In this document: one piece after another, positions 56,557 through 64,000 of the stretch | How positions within the stretch are numbered: the first letter of the stretch is position 1 | Layout of the letters: every line of letters starts with the position of its first letter | Assembly (NCBI GenBank): GCA_035937155.1 | Contig: DASYVJ010000065.1 | Location: 62,001 to 126,000, forward strand | Direction of reading: 5' to 3' | DNA from: Palsa-870 sp035937155 | Lineage (GTDB): Bacteria > Chloroflexota > Dormibacteria > Dormibacterales > Dormibacteraceae | Length of the DNA stretch: 64,000 nucleotides | Program-made: the position numbers and the translations under genes | The notes under the pieces: generated by a model | Told to the model about the DNA's origin: nothing | What the model saw: the letters and a program-made list of their open reading frames with translations, nothing else | Databases searched by the model: none

Positions 56557-57015
56557 ATGGCATCACAGCAACCGCGGCGACAGAAAGCTGATCTTCTCAA
56601 AGAGGGGCTCGCCAACACTGGCGGAACACTGGCCGAGCTCAAGAGCCTCGCGTTCTCTCTGAACCTGATGGAGGATCGCTACATGGCCCGGCCGGCCGCC
56701 GAGCTGCTGGTCGAACGGGGAGATCCGGACGCGCCACAGATTGCCAATGGCCTCCTGGCGACACCAGTACTTGGTCGAGATCCAAACGGCGACCTCTTGC
56801 GCGCCGCCTTCAAGAAAGCTCTAGCTCAGGAAGGGATCCCCCGGGACATCGACCAGATGGCTCGCCGGTTTTACGGACGACGCGGGCATGGCGGCGCTAG
56901 CAAGGCAACCGCTGCCGCACCAAAAGTCGATTCGTTCGGCTGGGAGAACCCCGCCGGACCCTCGACGCCTGGCGGGATCATTGGCCTGATTCGCCGTCTG
57001 TTTGGCGGTGGCTAG
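56557..57015 (+). CDS. Unknown protein divergent from the reverse transcriptase
   Basis: A 152-residue protein with no family I recognise. An N-terminal helical half (KADLLKEGLANTGGTLAELK, SLNLMEDRYMARPAAELLVE) is followed by a Gly/Ala/Pro linker (from about residue 110) and a short C-terminal amphipathic helix ending IIGLIRRLFGGG, which could bind a membrane. ATG with AGGGGA seven bases upstream, so it is likely real. It starts 161 bases from the RT on the opposite strand; the region between holds GTGTAG-CCGT-CTACAC and ACCCCT-GA-AGGGGT hairpins and a possible -10 (TATTAT, 56532-56537). Confidence 0.6.
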   Translation: MASQQPRRQKADLLKEGLANTGGTLAELKSLAFSLNLMEDRYMARPAAELLVERGDPDAPQIANGLLATPVLGRDPNGDLLRAAFKKALAQEGIPRDIDQMARRFYGRRGHGGASKATAAAPKVDSFGWENPAGPSTPGGIIGLIRRLFGGG

Positions 57016-57050
57016 CCGGCCTCAGTCCTCAAAGACCCTCCTGATGGAAT

Positions 57051-57650
57051 CTAGGGAGCAAAGATCCGACAGAGGCTGTCAGCGAGGGATTCCGCATCCG
57101 CACCCGGATGGGTCAAGAAGTAGCCCACGGCGTCACTGACGGCCCCCACCACGGCGCGCCCAAACACTTCCGGATCCTTGTCCGCATAAAACGGGTCATG
57201 GGGCACCGCGTGGCGCACCTCCTCCGCGACCGCGTCGGCGAACTGGGCCTGCAGCTCGTGCCGAACTTTGTCAACGCCCTCGCTCAGGCCGACCGCTTCA
57301 ACGATCAAGAGGCGCGCAACCGACGACCGGTCGAAGCACGACCGCACGAAAGTGGTGATGCCCAGCCGAAGCCGCTCGTGGTGGTTGCGACCCATCGCCG
57401 CTTCCGCGAGCACGTCATCGATCAGCGATCCGCCTTCATGTGACAGCAGTTCGCGAAAGCAGTCCTCTTTCGACGTGAAGAACTCATAGAACGCGGACTT
57501 GGACACTTTGGCCCGTTCCACGACCTCCTCGACCGAGGTCGCGTTGTAGCCGCGCATCGCGAACAGGTCCAGGGCCGCCTCGGCGATCCGCCTCCGGCGC
57601 CGCTCCAGCCGGACGTCTTTCCGCTGCTGGACGTCGGAGGCTATCGCCAT
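57051..57650 (-). CDS. TetR-family transcriptional regulator
   Basis: A 199-residue TetR repressor: the HTH is RIAEAALDLFAMRGYNATSV followed by VVERAKVSKSAFYEFFTSKE (residues about 22-65), then an all-helical ligand domain. It begins four bases after the acyl-CoA dehydrogenase stop, so both share a transcript. A 20-bp palindrome upstream of the dehydrogenase (58874-58893) is the likely operator. The ligand is presumably an acyl-CoA; that is inferred from context. Confidence 0.88.
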   Translation of the reverse strand: MAIASDVQQRKDVRLERRRRRIAEAALDLFAMRGYNATSVEEVVERAKVSKSAFYEFFTSKEDCFRELLSHEGGSLIDDVLAEAAMGRNHHERLRLGITTFVRSCFDRSSVARLLIVEAVGLSEGVDKVRHELQAQFADAVAEEVRHAVPHDPFYADKDPEVFGRAVVGAVSDAVGYFLTHPGADAESLADSLCRIFAP

Positions 57651-57654
57651 GCCG

Positions 57655-58857
57655 TCAGATCTTCGCCAGCGCCCGCGAGATCACGATGCGCTGGATCTCG
57701 CTCGTACCTTCGAACAGCGTGTAGATCTTGGCGTCACGGTGCCACTTCTCGACTGGAAAGTCGCGGATGTAGCCGTAGCCGCCGCAGATCTGGATCGCCT
57801 GCTCCGTGACCTTCACTGCGACCTCGCCGGCCTTCAGCTTCGCCATCGAGCCCTCGGCCTTCTTGAACTCGCCACCGTTGCGGCCCTCCCACAACGCCCG
57901 CCAGATCAGCGCGCGCGTGGCCTCGATCTCGGTCGCCATGTCCGCGAGCATGAACGCGATCGCCTCATTCTCGATCAGCGCCCGGCCGAACTGCTTGCGC
58001 TCCTTCGCATACGCGAGCGCGAACTCGAACGCGGCGCGAGCAATCCCCAGCGCCTGCGCCCCCACGATCGGGCGGGACAGCTCGAAAGTCTTGAGTGCGA
58101 CCGACGATCGAGAGTGTGTGCCCTCTCGCGCGCGAGCGAGCTTCGCTTCGAGCTTCTCCACGCCTCCGAGCACGTTCTCTGCGGGGATGGTGACGTCCTC
58201 GAGCAGCACTTCGGCAGTGTGCGAGGCACGAATGCCCATCTTCTTTTCCTTCTTCCCCATGCGCAGGCCCTTGGTCCCCGGTCCGACGACAAAGCTCGCC
58301 TGCCCACGCGTACCGAGCTCTGGCTCGACCGAAGCCACCACGACGTGCACGTCGGCGATGCCTCCGTTGGTGATAAAGATCTTCTGCCCGTTGATGACCC
58401 AATCGCCGTTCTTGCGCACCGCCCGGGTTTTCATCGACGAGACGTCCGAGCCGGCCTCAGGCTCCGTGACCGCAAAGGCTCCGAGAGCGGGCTTCTCGAC
58501 GGTGCCGAAACAAGCCGGGATCCACGTGGCGATCTGCTCGGGCGTGCCCTGGGAGAAGATCGCGGCGATCGGCAGGCTGGTGCCCTGGATGGCGAGCGCG
58601 ATCCCGGCGCAACCCCAGGTCAGCTCTTCCGCGACCAGGGCGGGCATGATGCCGGTGCTGTCGCCGTACATCTGCTGGAGGAATTCGACCCCGTAGAGCC
58701 CCACCTCGGCGGCCTTCTTGACGATCGGCCATGGGAACTCTTCAGATTCGTCGTATTGGTGGGCGAAGGGACGGATCTCTTTTTCCGCGAAGCTGTGTAC
58801 CCAATCGCGGATCTCACGCTGCTCGTCGCTCAGCTCGAACGAAACCATTTCGGTCAT
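57655..58857 (-). CDS. Acyl-CoA dehydrogenase
   Basis: FAD-dependent alpha,beta-dehydrogenation of an acyl-CoA. The 400 residues show FAVTEPEAGSDVSSMKTRA and INGQKIFITNGGIADVHVVV, the C-terminal ICGGYGYIRDFPVEKWHRDA and the catalytic Glu in IYTLFEGTSEIQRIVISRAL. A charged insert (LARAREGTHSRSSVALKTF) precedes the last helical domain. The ATG follows GGAG-type purines. Its promoter region carries the TetR palindrome. Chain-length specificity cannot be read. Confidence 0.93.
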   Translation of the reverse strand: MTEMVSFELSDEQREIRDWVHSFAEKEIRPFAHQYDESEEFPWPIVKKAAEVGLYGVEFLQQMYGDSTGIMPALVAEELTWGCAGIALAIQGTSLPIAAIFSQGTPEQIATWIPACFGTVEKPALGAFAVTEPEAGSDVSSMKTRAVRKNGDWVINGQKIFITNGGIADVHVVVASVEPELGTRGQASFVVGPGTKGLRMGKKEKKMGIRASHTAEVLLEDVTIPAENVLGGVEKLEAKLARAREGTHSRSSVALKTFELSRPIVGAQALGIARAAFEFALAYAKERKQFGRALIENEAIAFMLADMATEIEATRALIWRALWEGRNGGEFKKAEGSMAKLKAGEVAVKVTEQAIQICGGYGYIRDFPVEKWHRDAKIYTLFEGTSEIQRIVISRALAKI

Positions 58858-58873
58858 TGCTCCTGTGTGGACA

Positions 58874-58893
58874 ACGTTTCAGTACTTAAACGT
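58874..58893. promoter_or_regulatory. Probable TetR operator
   Basis: ACGTTT and AAACGT flank CAGTACTT. Over 20 bases the site equals its own reverse complement except at one symmetric pair. It lies 17 bases upstream of the acyl-CoA dehydrogenase ATG, in the gene cotranscribed with the TetR regulator, so autoregulation is likely. Confidence 0.65.
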
Positions 58894-58974
58894 ACCGGTT
58901 TGGAAGCATGACGCTACGCCGCACTGCGTCATCGTGTCAAGCCCCTGAAGCGCTCCCTGTAGGGAGGGGAAGTT

Positions 58975-59010
58975 CCCTCCCCCTTCAGGGGGAGGGTTAG
59001 GACGGGGGTG
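58975..59010. repeat. Palindromic repeat between crotonase and acyl-CoA dehydrogenase genes
   Basis: CCCTCCCCCT (58975-58984) and AGGGGGAGGG (58987-58996) pair around TC, followed by TTAGGACGGGGGTG. Same family as 33456, 41348 and the ribF insert. It could separate the two minus-strand transcripts. Confidence 0.65.
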
Positions 59011-59034
59011 CGCTGGAGTTTGTCAGGAACACCG

Positions 59035-59829
59035 CTACTCGCCAGTCCACTGAGGTTTGCGCTTCGCCAGGAAGGCCTCGACGCCTTCCTTGAAGTCCCG
59101 CGAGGTGTAACAGGCCACGATCAAGTCGGAGTCCGTCCCATCCGGCAGCAGGCGGTCGCGCACCCGACGCAGCGCCTCCTTGGTGGCCCACAGCGTGAGC
59201 GGGGCAAGCGACGCGACCTCCTCCGCGAGTGACTGGGCCCGAGTCAGCAGTGAAGCCTCATCGGGCGTCAGCTCGGAGAGCAGACCGCTCGCCAGCATCT
59301 CCTGGGCATCCATCAGCCGCGCGCGCAGCATCAGGTCCTTCAGCCGGGCAAAGCCGATCAGCGCTGCCGCGCGGGTGTAGTTGGCCATCGACAGGCAGTT
59401 GCCCAGCGTGCGCGCGATGGGAAACCCATATCGCGCAGACGGCGAAGCGATACGCAGGTCGCAGCAGGCGGCGATCGCCGCCCCAGCACCGGTGCACGGA
59501 CCAGCGATTGCGGCAATCGTAGGCACGCGCACTGATTCGAGCGCGCTCATGACCGTGTTGCCTCGCGCCTCGTAATCGAGCGCGTCCTGCTCCGTCTTGA
59601 ACGCTCGAAACTGCCCGATGTCGGTTCCTGCAACGAACGCTTGCCCTCCGGCGCCGGTCAAAACCACCGCACGAACGTCGCGATCGGCATTCACCTCGTG
59701 GCAGGTGGCCTCCAGCCGGTCGTACATGTTCCAGGTGAGCGCGTTGCGCGCCTGCGGACGGTTGAACGTGATCCACACGACAGCGCCCCGCCGCTCCACG
59801 ATCAGCTCAGTGGCCGCGGTATCACTCAC
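59035..59829 (-). CDS. Enoyl-CoA hydratase/isomerase family protein (crotonase fold)
   Basis: A 264-residue crotonase. The oxyanion-hole sequences AFVAGTDIGQFRAF and AGPCTGAGAAIAACCDLRIA are intact. The catalytic Glu of hydratases, normally in a FG-x-PE motif, is replaced: here the stretch is RYGFPIARTLGN. So it may be an isomerase, hydrolase or other crotonase rather than a hydratase. ATGA overlap with the upstream CoA-transferase. It is the last gene of its four-gene unit. Confidence 0.85.
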   Translation of the reverse strand: MSDTAATELIVERRGAVVWITFNRPQARNALTWNMYDRLEATCHEVNADRDVRAVVLTGAGGQAFVAGTDIGQFRAFKTEQDALDYEARGNTVMSALESVRVPTIAAIAGPCTGAGAAIAACCDLRIASPSARYGFPIARTLGNCLSMANYTRAAALIGFARLKDLMLRARLMDAQEMLASGLLSELTPDEASLLTRAQSLAEEVASLAPLTLWATKEALRRVRDRLLPDGTDSDLIVACYTSRDFKEGVEAFLAKRKPQWTGE

Positions 59830-61052
59830 TTGGGAACCGCACCGCCCGCAGCCTTCACCACGCGCAAATCGATTAGCCCACGAACCTCATCGGGTTCATA
59901 GCCAAGCTCGGCCAGCAGGTCGGCCGAATCCTCGCCCAGCAGCGGTCCTGCCTTATCGCGCCGGACCGGCGTTCTCGAGAAACGCATCGGGGAACCGAGC
60001 TGGCGAACCGGTCCCACCGTTGGATGCGGTGCATCCCAGAAGTACTGCCTCGCCAGGAGATGTGGGTCGGTAAACACCTGGCCGAAGTCCTGGATCGGTG
60101 CACACGGAACGCCGGCTTCGTCCAGGATCGCAAGCCAGTGCGCGGTCGGCTTGGTCAACGTAACGGACTCGATCGTCGAAGCGAGCGCCTCCCGGTTGCT
60201 GTGCCGCAGGCTCGAGTCGGCGTAGCGCTCGTCTTCCATAAGGCTGTCCAGGCCCAACGTCCGGCACAAAGCTGCCCAGTTGAATTTGGTGGTGGCGCCG
60301 ATGGTCAGCCACCCGTCCGCGGCTCGAAACGCCTGGTAAGGCGCCGCACTTTGATGAGCAGAGCCGGACGGCTGCGGGATCGCACCCGTGGCGAAAAAGC
60401 TGGCCGCCTCCCACACCGCCAGAGACACCCCCGCTTCGAGCAGCGATACGTCGATGAACTGTCCGGCGCCGGTTTCGCGACGTGCGTACAGCGCCGCGAC
60501 CGCCGCAAGCGCGCCGTACAGAGCGCAGACGAGGTCAGCCACAGGCACGCCAACCTTGACGGGGTCACCTCCCGGAGTTCCGGTGATGCTCATGAGGCCC
60601 GAACGAGCCTGGGCCATGATGTCCATGCCCGGCCGGTCTCGCAGCGGACCGTCCTGGCCCCACCCCGATGCGGCGACATAGATCAAGGCTGGGTTGATCT
60701 GCCGGAGTACGTCGTAGTCGAGCACGAGGTCGGTCATGGTCCCTGGCCGGAGGTTCTCCACGACCACGTCAGCGGTACCGGCAAGCTTGCGGAAGACCTC
60801 TTTGCCCTTTTCCGTTTTCAGATCCAGCGCAATCGACCGTTTGTTCCGGTTGAGACGCATGAACGCGGACCCTTCGCCGCCGATCAGCGGCGCCGATTGA
60901 CGAACCTGGTCGCCGCCCTCGGGGTGTTCGACCTTGATCACCTCTGCACCAAGATCTGCGAGCTGCATCGTGCAGAACGGAGCGGCCATATAGTTGCCGA
61001 CCTCGATCACCCTGATCCCTGAAAGTGGAGGCTGACCGGGTCTATCGCTCAT
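59826..61052 (-). CDS. CaiB/BaiF-family CoA-transferase (1)
   Basis: Family III CoA-transferase, 408 residues: SGIRVIEVGNYMAAPFCTMQ, LADLGAEVIKVEHPEGGDQV, the catalytic Asp in RPGMDIMAQARSGLMSITGT near residue 165 and SLLEAGVSLAVWE. It moves CoA between an acyl-CoA and a free acid; substrates unknown. The ATG at 61052 lies 11 bases inside the upstream paralogue; the longer frame overlaps that gene. Two adjacent paralogues suggest either a heteromeric enzyme or two substrates. Confidence 0.9.
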   Translation of the reverse strand: MSDRPGQPPLSGIRVIEVGNYMAAPFCTMQLADLGAEVIKVEHPEGGDQVRQSAPLIGGEGSAFMRLNRNKRSIALDLKTEKGKEVFRKLAGTADVVVENLRPGTMTDLVLDYDVLRQINPALIYVAASGWGQDGPLRDRPGMDIMAQARSGLMSITGTPGGDPVKVGVPVADLVCALYGALAAVAALYARRETGAGQFIDVSLLEAGVSLAVWEAASFFATGAIPQPSGSAHQSAAPYQAFRAADGWLTIGATTKFNWAALCRTLGLDSLMEDERYADSSLRHSNREALASTIESVTLTKPTAHWLAILDEAGVPCAPIQDFGQVFTDPHLLARQYFWDAPHPTVGPVRQLGSPMRFSRTPVRRDKAGPLLGEDSADLLAELGYEPDEVRGLIDLRVVKAAGGAVPK

Positions 61053-62217
61053 CGAGCTCTCTCGCGTCGTAACCAAGCCAGTCGCGCAGCACCTCGACCG
61101 TATGCTGCCCGAGGAGCGGGGGCGGGATGCGGATCGGGCTGGATTCACCATCGATTTTCCAGGGCGCGCCAACCTGGTTGATCCGGCCGGCTTTCGGGTG
61201 CTCTACCTCCACCCGCATCTGCCGAGCTGTCGCGAGCGGGCTGGCGAACGCCTCCTCCATGTCGAGGATCGGCCCTGCTGGAATCCCAAACTGCTCAAAG
61301 CGTGTCAACCACTGCTGACGCGTGTCCTCCTTGAGGTGGCCCTCGATCGCTCGAACCAGTTCGGGTCGCGCCGACTGCCGCTGAGCGTTGGTCGCGAACC
61401 GCGGATCGTCCGCCAGCTCGGGTCCCCGGATCGCCTCGCAGAATCGGACAAATTGCGCATCCGTCGCGACGGCCACGTTGATGAAGCCGTCGCGCACGGC
61501 AAACGTGCCGTACGGGGCGATCGTTGCGTGGTGATTGCCTTCCTGAATTGGGACCTCGCCCGTTGCAAAGTAACGACCTGCCTGGTACGTGAGGAGCGCC
61601 AGCAGAGAATCGTTGAGCGCAACGTCGATGTGGCGGCCCTTGCCTGTGGTCGCTCGCTCCAGGAGCGCAGCAAGGATGGCGTGCAACGCGAACATCCCGG
61701 CAGTGATGTCACCAATCGGAACGCCAACTTTCGTCGGCGGGGCTTCGGGAGTGGCGTTCACGCTCATCATGCTGGAGGTGCCCTGGGCGATCTGGTCGTA
61801 GCCGGCCAAGGTCGGCTGGTTCTGGCCAAAGCCGCTGATCGATGCGTACACGAGCGCAGCCTTCATGCCCTGGAGCGTCTCCGCATCCAGGCCCAGCCGG
61901 GCCATGGTGCCGGGCTTGAAGTTCTCGACGACGACATCGCTCGCCATGGCGAGCTTCTTCGCAACTTCCAGCGCCGATGCGGTTTTCAAGTCCAGCACCA
62001 CACTGCGCTTGTTGCGGTTCACGGATAGGAAGTAGGACGACTCACCGTTGATGAAGGGCGGGCCCCACTGACGCGAATGGTCGCCGGTTGGAGGTTCGAT
62101 CTTGATAACGTCGGCACCAAGGTCGCCGAGGAGCATGGTGCAGTAGGGACCGGCGAGCGCATGGCTGAAGTCGAGGACACGGATACCCGCGAGCGGCTGC
62201 GGAGAAGGACTCTCCAC
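61042..62217 (-). CDS. CaiB/BaiF-family CoA-transferase (2)
   Basis: Paralogue of the next gene, 391 residues: AGIRVLDFSHALAGPYCTML, LGDLGADVIKIEPPTGDHSR, catalytic Asp in LAGYDQIAQGTSSMMSV near residue 165, and KTRQ-free C-terminal GAPWKIDGESSPIRIPPPLL. The GTG at 62217 is chosen because it begins just after the AccDA stop (four bases) and gives normal length; no good Shine-Dalgarno is seen. Together with the carboxylase it suggests activation of a dicarboxylic or branched acid, which is inference. Confidence 0.9.
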   Translation of the reverse strand: MESPSPQPLAGIRVLDFSHALAGPYCTMLLGDLGADVIKIEPPTGDHSRQWGPPFINGESSYFLSVNRNKRSVVLDLKTASALEVAKKLAMASDVVVENFKPGTMARLGLDAETLQGMKAALVYASISGFGQNQPTLAGYDQIAQGTSSMMSVNATPEAPPTKVGVPIGDITAGMFALHAILAALLERATTGKGRHIDVALNDSLLALLTYQAGRYFATGEVPIQEGNHHATIAPYGTFAVRDGFINVAVATDAQFVRFCEAIRGPELADDPRFATNAQRQSARPELVRAIEGHLKEDTRQQWLTRFEQFGIPAGPILDMEEAFASPLATARQMRVEVEHPKAGRINQVGAPWKIDGESSPIRIPPPLLGQHTVEVLRDWLGYDARELDER

Positions 62218-62221
62218 GGCG

Positions 62222-63910
62222 TCAGGCCCGCTGGGCTTGGTCGTTGGGCGCGCCAACCAGCGGGCGGATGAACAGCTGAAGACGTCCCCGGAGGCCATAA
62301 GCGTGCCTGAACTTGGCTTCCCGGCGCGCCACGAGCGTCTTGACTGGGACCTGGTCCAGGCTCGCCAACTCTTCCACAAGCGCATGACGCAGCATGGTCG
62401 CCACGACATCCGGCGCCTCGTGCGCAGCCGGCTGCTCGGCCACAATGCGATCCACGAGGCGCAATCCGAACAGGTCCTGAGCCGTGAGCTTCAGCTGTGC
62501 GGCGAGCTCGCGGGCATGGTCGGCATCGCGGTAGAGAATCGTCGACGCCGCCTCGGGCCCGATGACCGAAAAGATCGCGTTCTCCAGCATGAGCAGGCGA
62601 TCACCGACGGACAGCGCCAGCGCTCCGCCGCTTCCGCCTTCGCCCACCACAACGTTGATGACCTGAGTCCGGAGACGTCCCAGGCGTGCCAGCGATTCGG
62701 CGACGGCCCCGGTGATACCACCCGCTTCTGACTCTGCGTCGGTGGACGCCCCAGGCGTGTCGACGAAAGTGATGAGCGGCAGCGAGAAGCGCTCGGCGAG
62801 CGTGAAAGCGCGTTGCGCCTTGCGGTAGCCGCCTGGGCGGGCGCGACCCCCGTTTGCTGCATGACGATCCTGCGCGACCACCACCACGGGGCGGCCGTGG
62901 AGTGTCCCGACGCCGGCCATAAACGAATCGTCGTCCTCCCCACTCCGATCCCCGTGCAGCTCGAAGGCGTCGTTGAAGACCCGACGCGCAAAGTCGCGAC
63001 CCGTCGGCCGCGCTTGATGCCTGGCCAGCTCAACCGTTTCCCACACCGGTCGGCCGGCGCCGGTGAACGGCAGCAGTTTCGGCAGCGCCGGGCGCTTGGG
63101 GCGGCCGCCCTTCTGCGTGCGCAGCAAGTCCGCGAGATGGCCGAGGACCGGACGCAGGTTCTCGCGCTCGACGATCGCGTCGATGGTGCCGTGGAGGAAT
63201 GCGAACTCCGCGGTTCCTGGCGGAACAGCGTCACCGATTGCCTTCTCGTGAACGCGCGGACCCACGAATGAGATTCGCGCACGCGGCTCGGCCAGGATCA
63301 CGTCTCCCAGGCTGGCGAACGATGCAAGCACTCCACCCATTGTCGGATCCGCGAGCACGGTCAGCAACGGCACTCCCTGCTCCCGCAATCGCGCGGTGGA
63401 GAGCGTGGTCTTCGCCATCTGGATCAGCGCGACCATTCCCTCCTGGATGCGGGCGCCGCCGGACGAGCACACGATGATGACCGGGAGTCGCAGGCGCCGT
63501 CCCGAGTCGATCGCGCGAGCCACCTTCTCGCCCACCACGCTGCCCATGCTGCCGCCGAGGAACCTGAAGTCGAAGACCACCATCACGACTGCGATGCCCA
63601 TCACCTGGGCCCGACCGGTGACAACCGCATCGAGAAGGCCCGTTTCTGCCTGGGCCTGGGCGAGCTGCTTCTCGTAGCTCGTGGCACCCGCCGAGAAGTG
63701 GATCGGATTGCCGGACCACATGTGGCGGTCGTACTCCTGAAAGGTGCCGCGATCGCTGAGCTGTCCGATCCGCTGCGCGGCGGTCAGCGATGCGTAATGG
63801 CCGCAGGAAGAGCAGACCAGAAGCGGGTTCAGAGGCTCCCCGCATTTGGCGCAGGCCGGGCCCTTGCTCTCCGACCGCCTCTCGGGAACGTTAGGAACGG
63901 TTGTCGACAT
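62222..63910 (-). CDS. Acyl-CoA carboxylase carboxyltransferase, AccD-AccA fusion
   Basis: A 562-residue fusion of beta (AccD, N-terminal) and alpha (AccA, C-terminal) carboxyltransferase halves. The AccD half starts with a four-Cys zinc ribbon (CAKCGEPLNPLLVCSSC) and has VIIVCSSGGARIQEGMVALI; the AccA half has GRDFARRVFNDAFELHGDRS, VDTPGASTDAESEAGGITGA and VVVGEGGSGGALALSVGDRL. It transfers CO2 from biotin to acetyl-CoA or another acyl-CoA. No biotin carboxylase or BCCP is in the window. The ATG at 63910 overlaps the end of an upstream partial gene by 20 bases. Confidence 0.92.
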   Translation of the reverse strand: MSTTVPNVPERRSESKGPACAKCGEPLNPLLVCSSCGHYASLTAAQRIGQLSDRGTFQEYDRHMWSGNPIHFSAGATSYEKQLAQAQAETGLLDAVVTGRAQVMGIAVVMVVFDFRFLGGSMGSVVGEKVARAIDSGRRLRLPVIIVCSSGGARIQEGMVALIQMAKTTLSTARLREQGVPLLTVLADPTMGGVLASFASLGDVILAEPRARISFVGPRVHEKAIGDAVPPGTAEFAFLHGTIDAIVERENLRPVLGHLADLLRTQKGGRPKRPALPKLLPFTGAGRPVWETVELARHQARPTGRDFARRVFNDAFELHGDRSGEDDDSFMAGVGTLHGRPVVVVAQDRHAANGGRARPGGYRKAQRAFTLAERFSLPLITFVDTPGASTDAESEAGGITGAVAESLARLGRLRTQVINVVVGEGGSGGALALSVGDRLLMLENAIFSVIGPEAASTILYRDADHARELAAQLKLTAQDLFGLRLVDRIVAEQPAAHEAPDVVATMLRHALVEELASLDQVPVKTLVARREAKFRHAYGLRGRLQLFIRPLVGAPNDQAQRA

Positions 63911-64000
63911 CGCCGGAGGTCTCCGGCTGCCACCTGAGCAGCGAAACGTCCGCCACGACACGCAGGTGCTGGCGCATCTCTTCAGCCGCCAGCTGCGTGC
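63891..64000 (-). CDS. C-terminal end of an unknown gene, cut by the window edge
   Basis: At least 35 codons in frame from the window edge to a TAA at 63893-63891, ending QLAAEEMRQHLRVVADVSLL then a short polar tail. It overlaps the AccDA start by 20 bases, which suggests a coupled upstream gene of the same operon. Too little is present to name it. Confidence 0.4.
   Translation of the reverse strand, partial: TQLAAEEMRQHLRVVADVSLLRWQPETSGDVDNRS

Noticed and set aside
56385..56558. 57-codon ORF upstream of and overlapping the reverse transcriptase
   Set aside because: No Shine-Dalgarno, and its start shares bases with the start of the opposite-strand gene at 56557, which has a good one. Kept as a remark in the RT entry only.
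1..64000. CRISPR arrays, tRNA or rRNA genes, insertion sequences, prophage
   Set aside because: No spaced direct repeats, no tRNA cloverleaf or rRNA stretch, and no transposase or phage structural gene was recognised. A tRNA could still be missed by eye.

Overview
The window is a dense, GC-rich bacterial chromosome segment with no rRNA, tRNA, CRISPR array or insertion sequence that I could find. The gene content suggests a monoderm-type terrabacterium: RNase Y, RNase J, YmdB and SpoVS, a Gram-positive-type LexA box, a family-4 uracil-DNA glycosylase and a DapL lysine route. The overall flavour fits Chloroflexota or Dormibacterota, but that placement is an inference from gene order and protein style; no marker tree was run.

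Layout. Positions 1-9534 hold translation and recombination housekeeping genes (trmH-like, pheS, pheT, cvpA-like, tyrS, yebC, ruvC-ruvA-ruvB, DUF2905). Positions 9762-20462 hold secD-secF, then rimP-nusA-ylxR-infB-rbfA-DHH-truB-ribF and a GlpB-like flavoprotein. Positions 20652-24517 hold an alkyl-DHAP-synthase-like oxidase, a lipid kinase and a gamma-glutamyltransferase. Positions 24555-33437 hold rpsO-pnp, the lysine/cell-wall genes dapB, asd and dapA, a UDG and RNase J. Positions 33908-43832 hold ftsK, a RodZ-like gene, a pgsA-cinA fusion, recA-recX, rny-ymdB-spoVS-miaB. Positions 43829-51334 hold mutS-mutL-miaA-dapL-hflX. Positions 51318-57015 are an accessory patch: lexA, a divergent LysM gene, an SOS-controlled unknown gene followed by a LAGLIDADG protein, a methyltransferase, an MntP-like pump, a reverse transcriptase and an unknown protein. 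Positions 57051-64000 are a minus-strand acyl-CoA island (TetR, acyl-CoA dehydrogenase, crotonase, two CaiB/BaiF CoA-transferases and a fused AccD-AccA).

The genes form several working sets. asd, dapA, dapB and dapL give most of a one-step (DapL) diaminopimelate route. recA, lexA, the LysM gene and the unknown gene at 53497-53862 share one promoter design, with a LexA box inside a 17-bp spacer, so they form a visible local SOS regulon.

The most unusual signals are not ordinary genes. (1) A two-hairpin element occurs three times (4151-4240, 29848-29937, and inverted at 9573-9662), with a conserved apical loop, changing but compensated stems and fixed spacing; two copies sit directly upstream of start codons. 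(2) Three genes (DHH phosphatase, lipid kinase, miaB) have no usable ATG/GTG/TTG start and instead show an ATA that overlaps the preceding stop codon, with a Shine-Dalgarno sequence at suitable distance; hflX and possibly ribF appear to use CTG. (3) The tyrS leader is closed by a perfect 19-bp inverted repeat and holds a coupled leader ORF. (4) Several families of palindromic repeats occupy the intergenic gaps, and one copy has been absorbed in frame into ribF. There is no gene-free stretch longer than 300 bases; the largest gaps (4805-5046, 9535-9761) are described as features.
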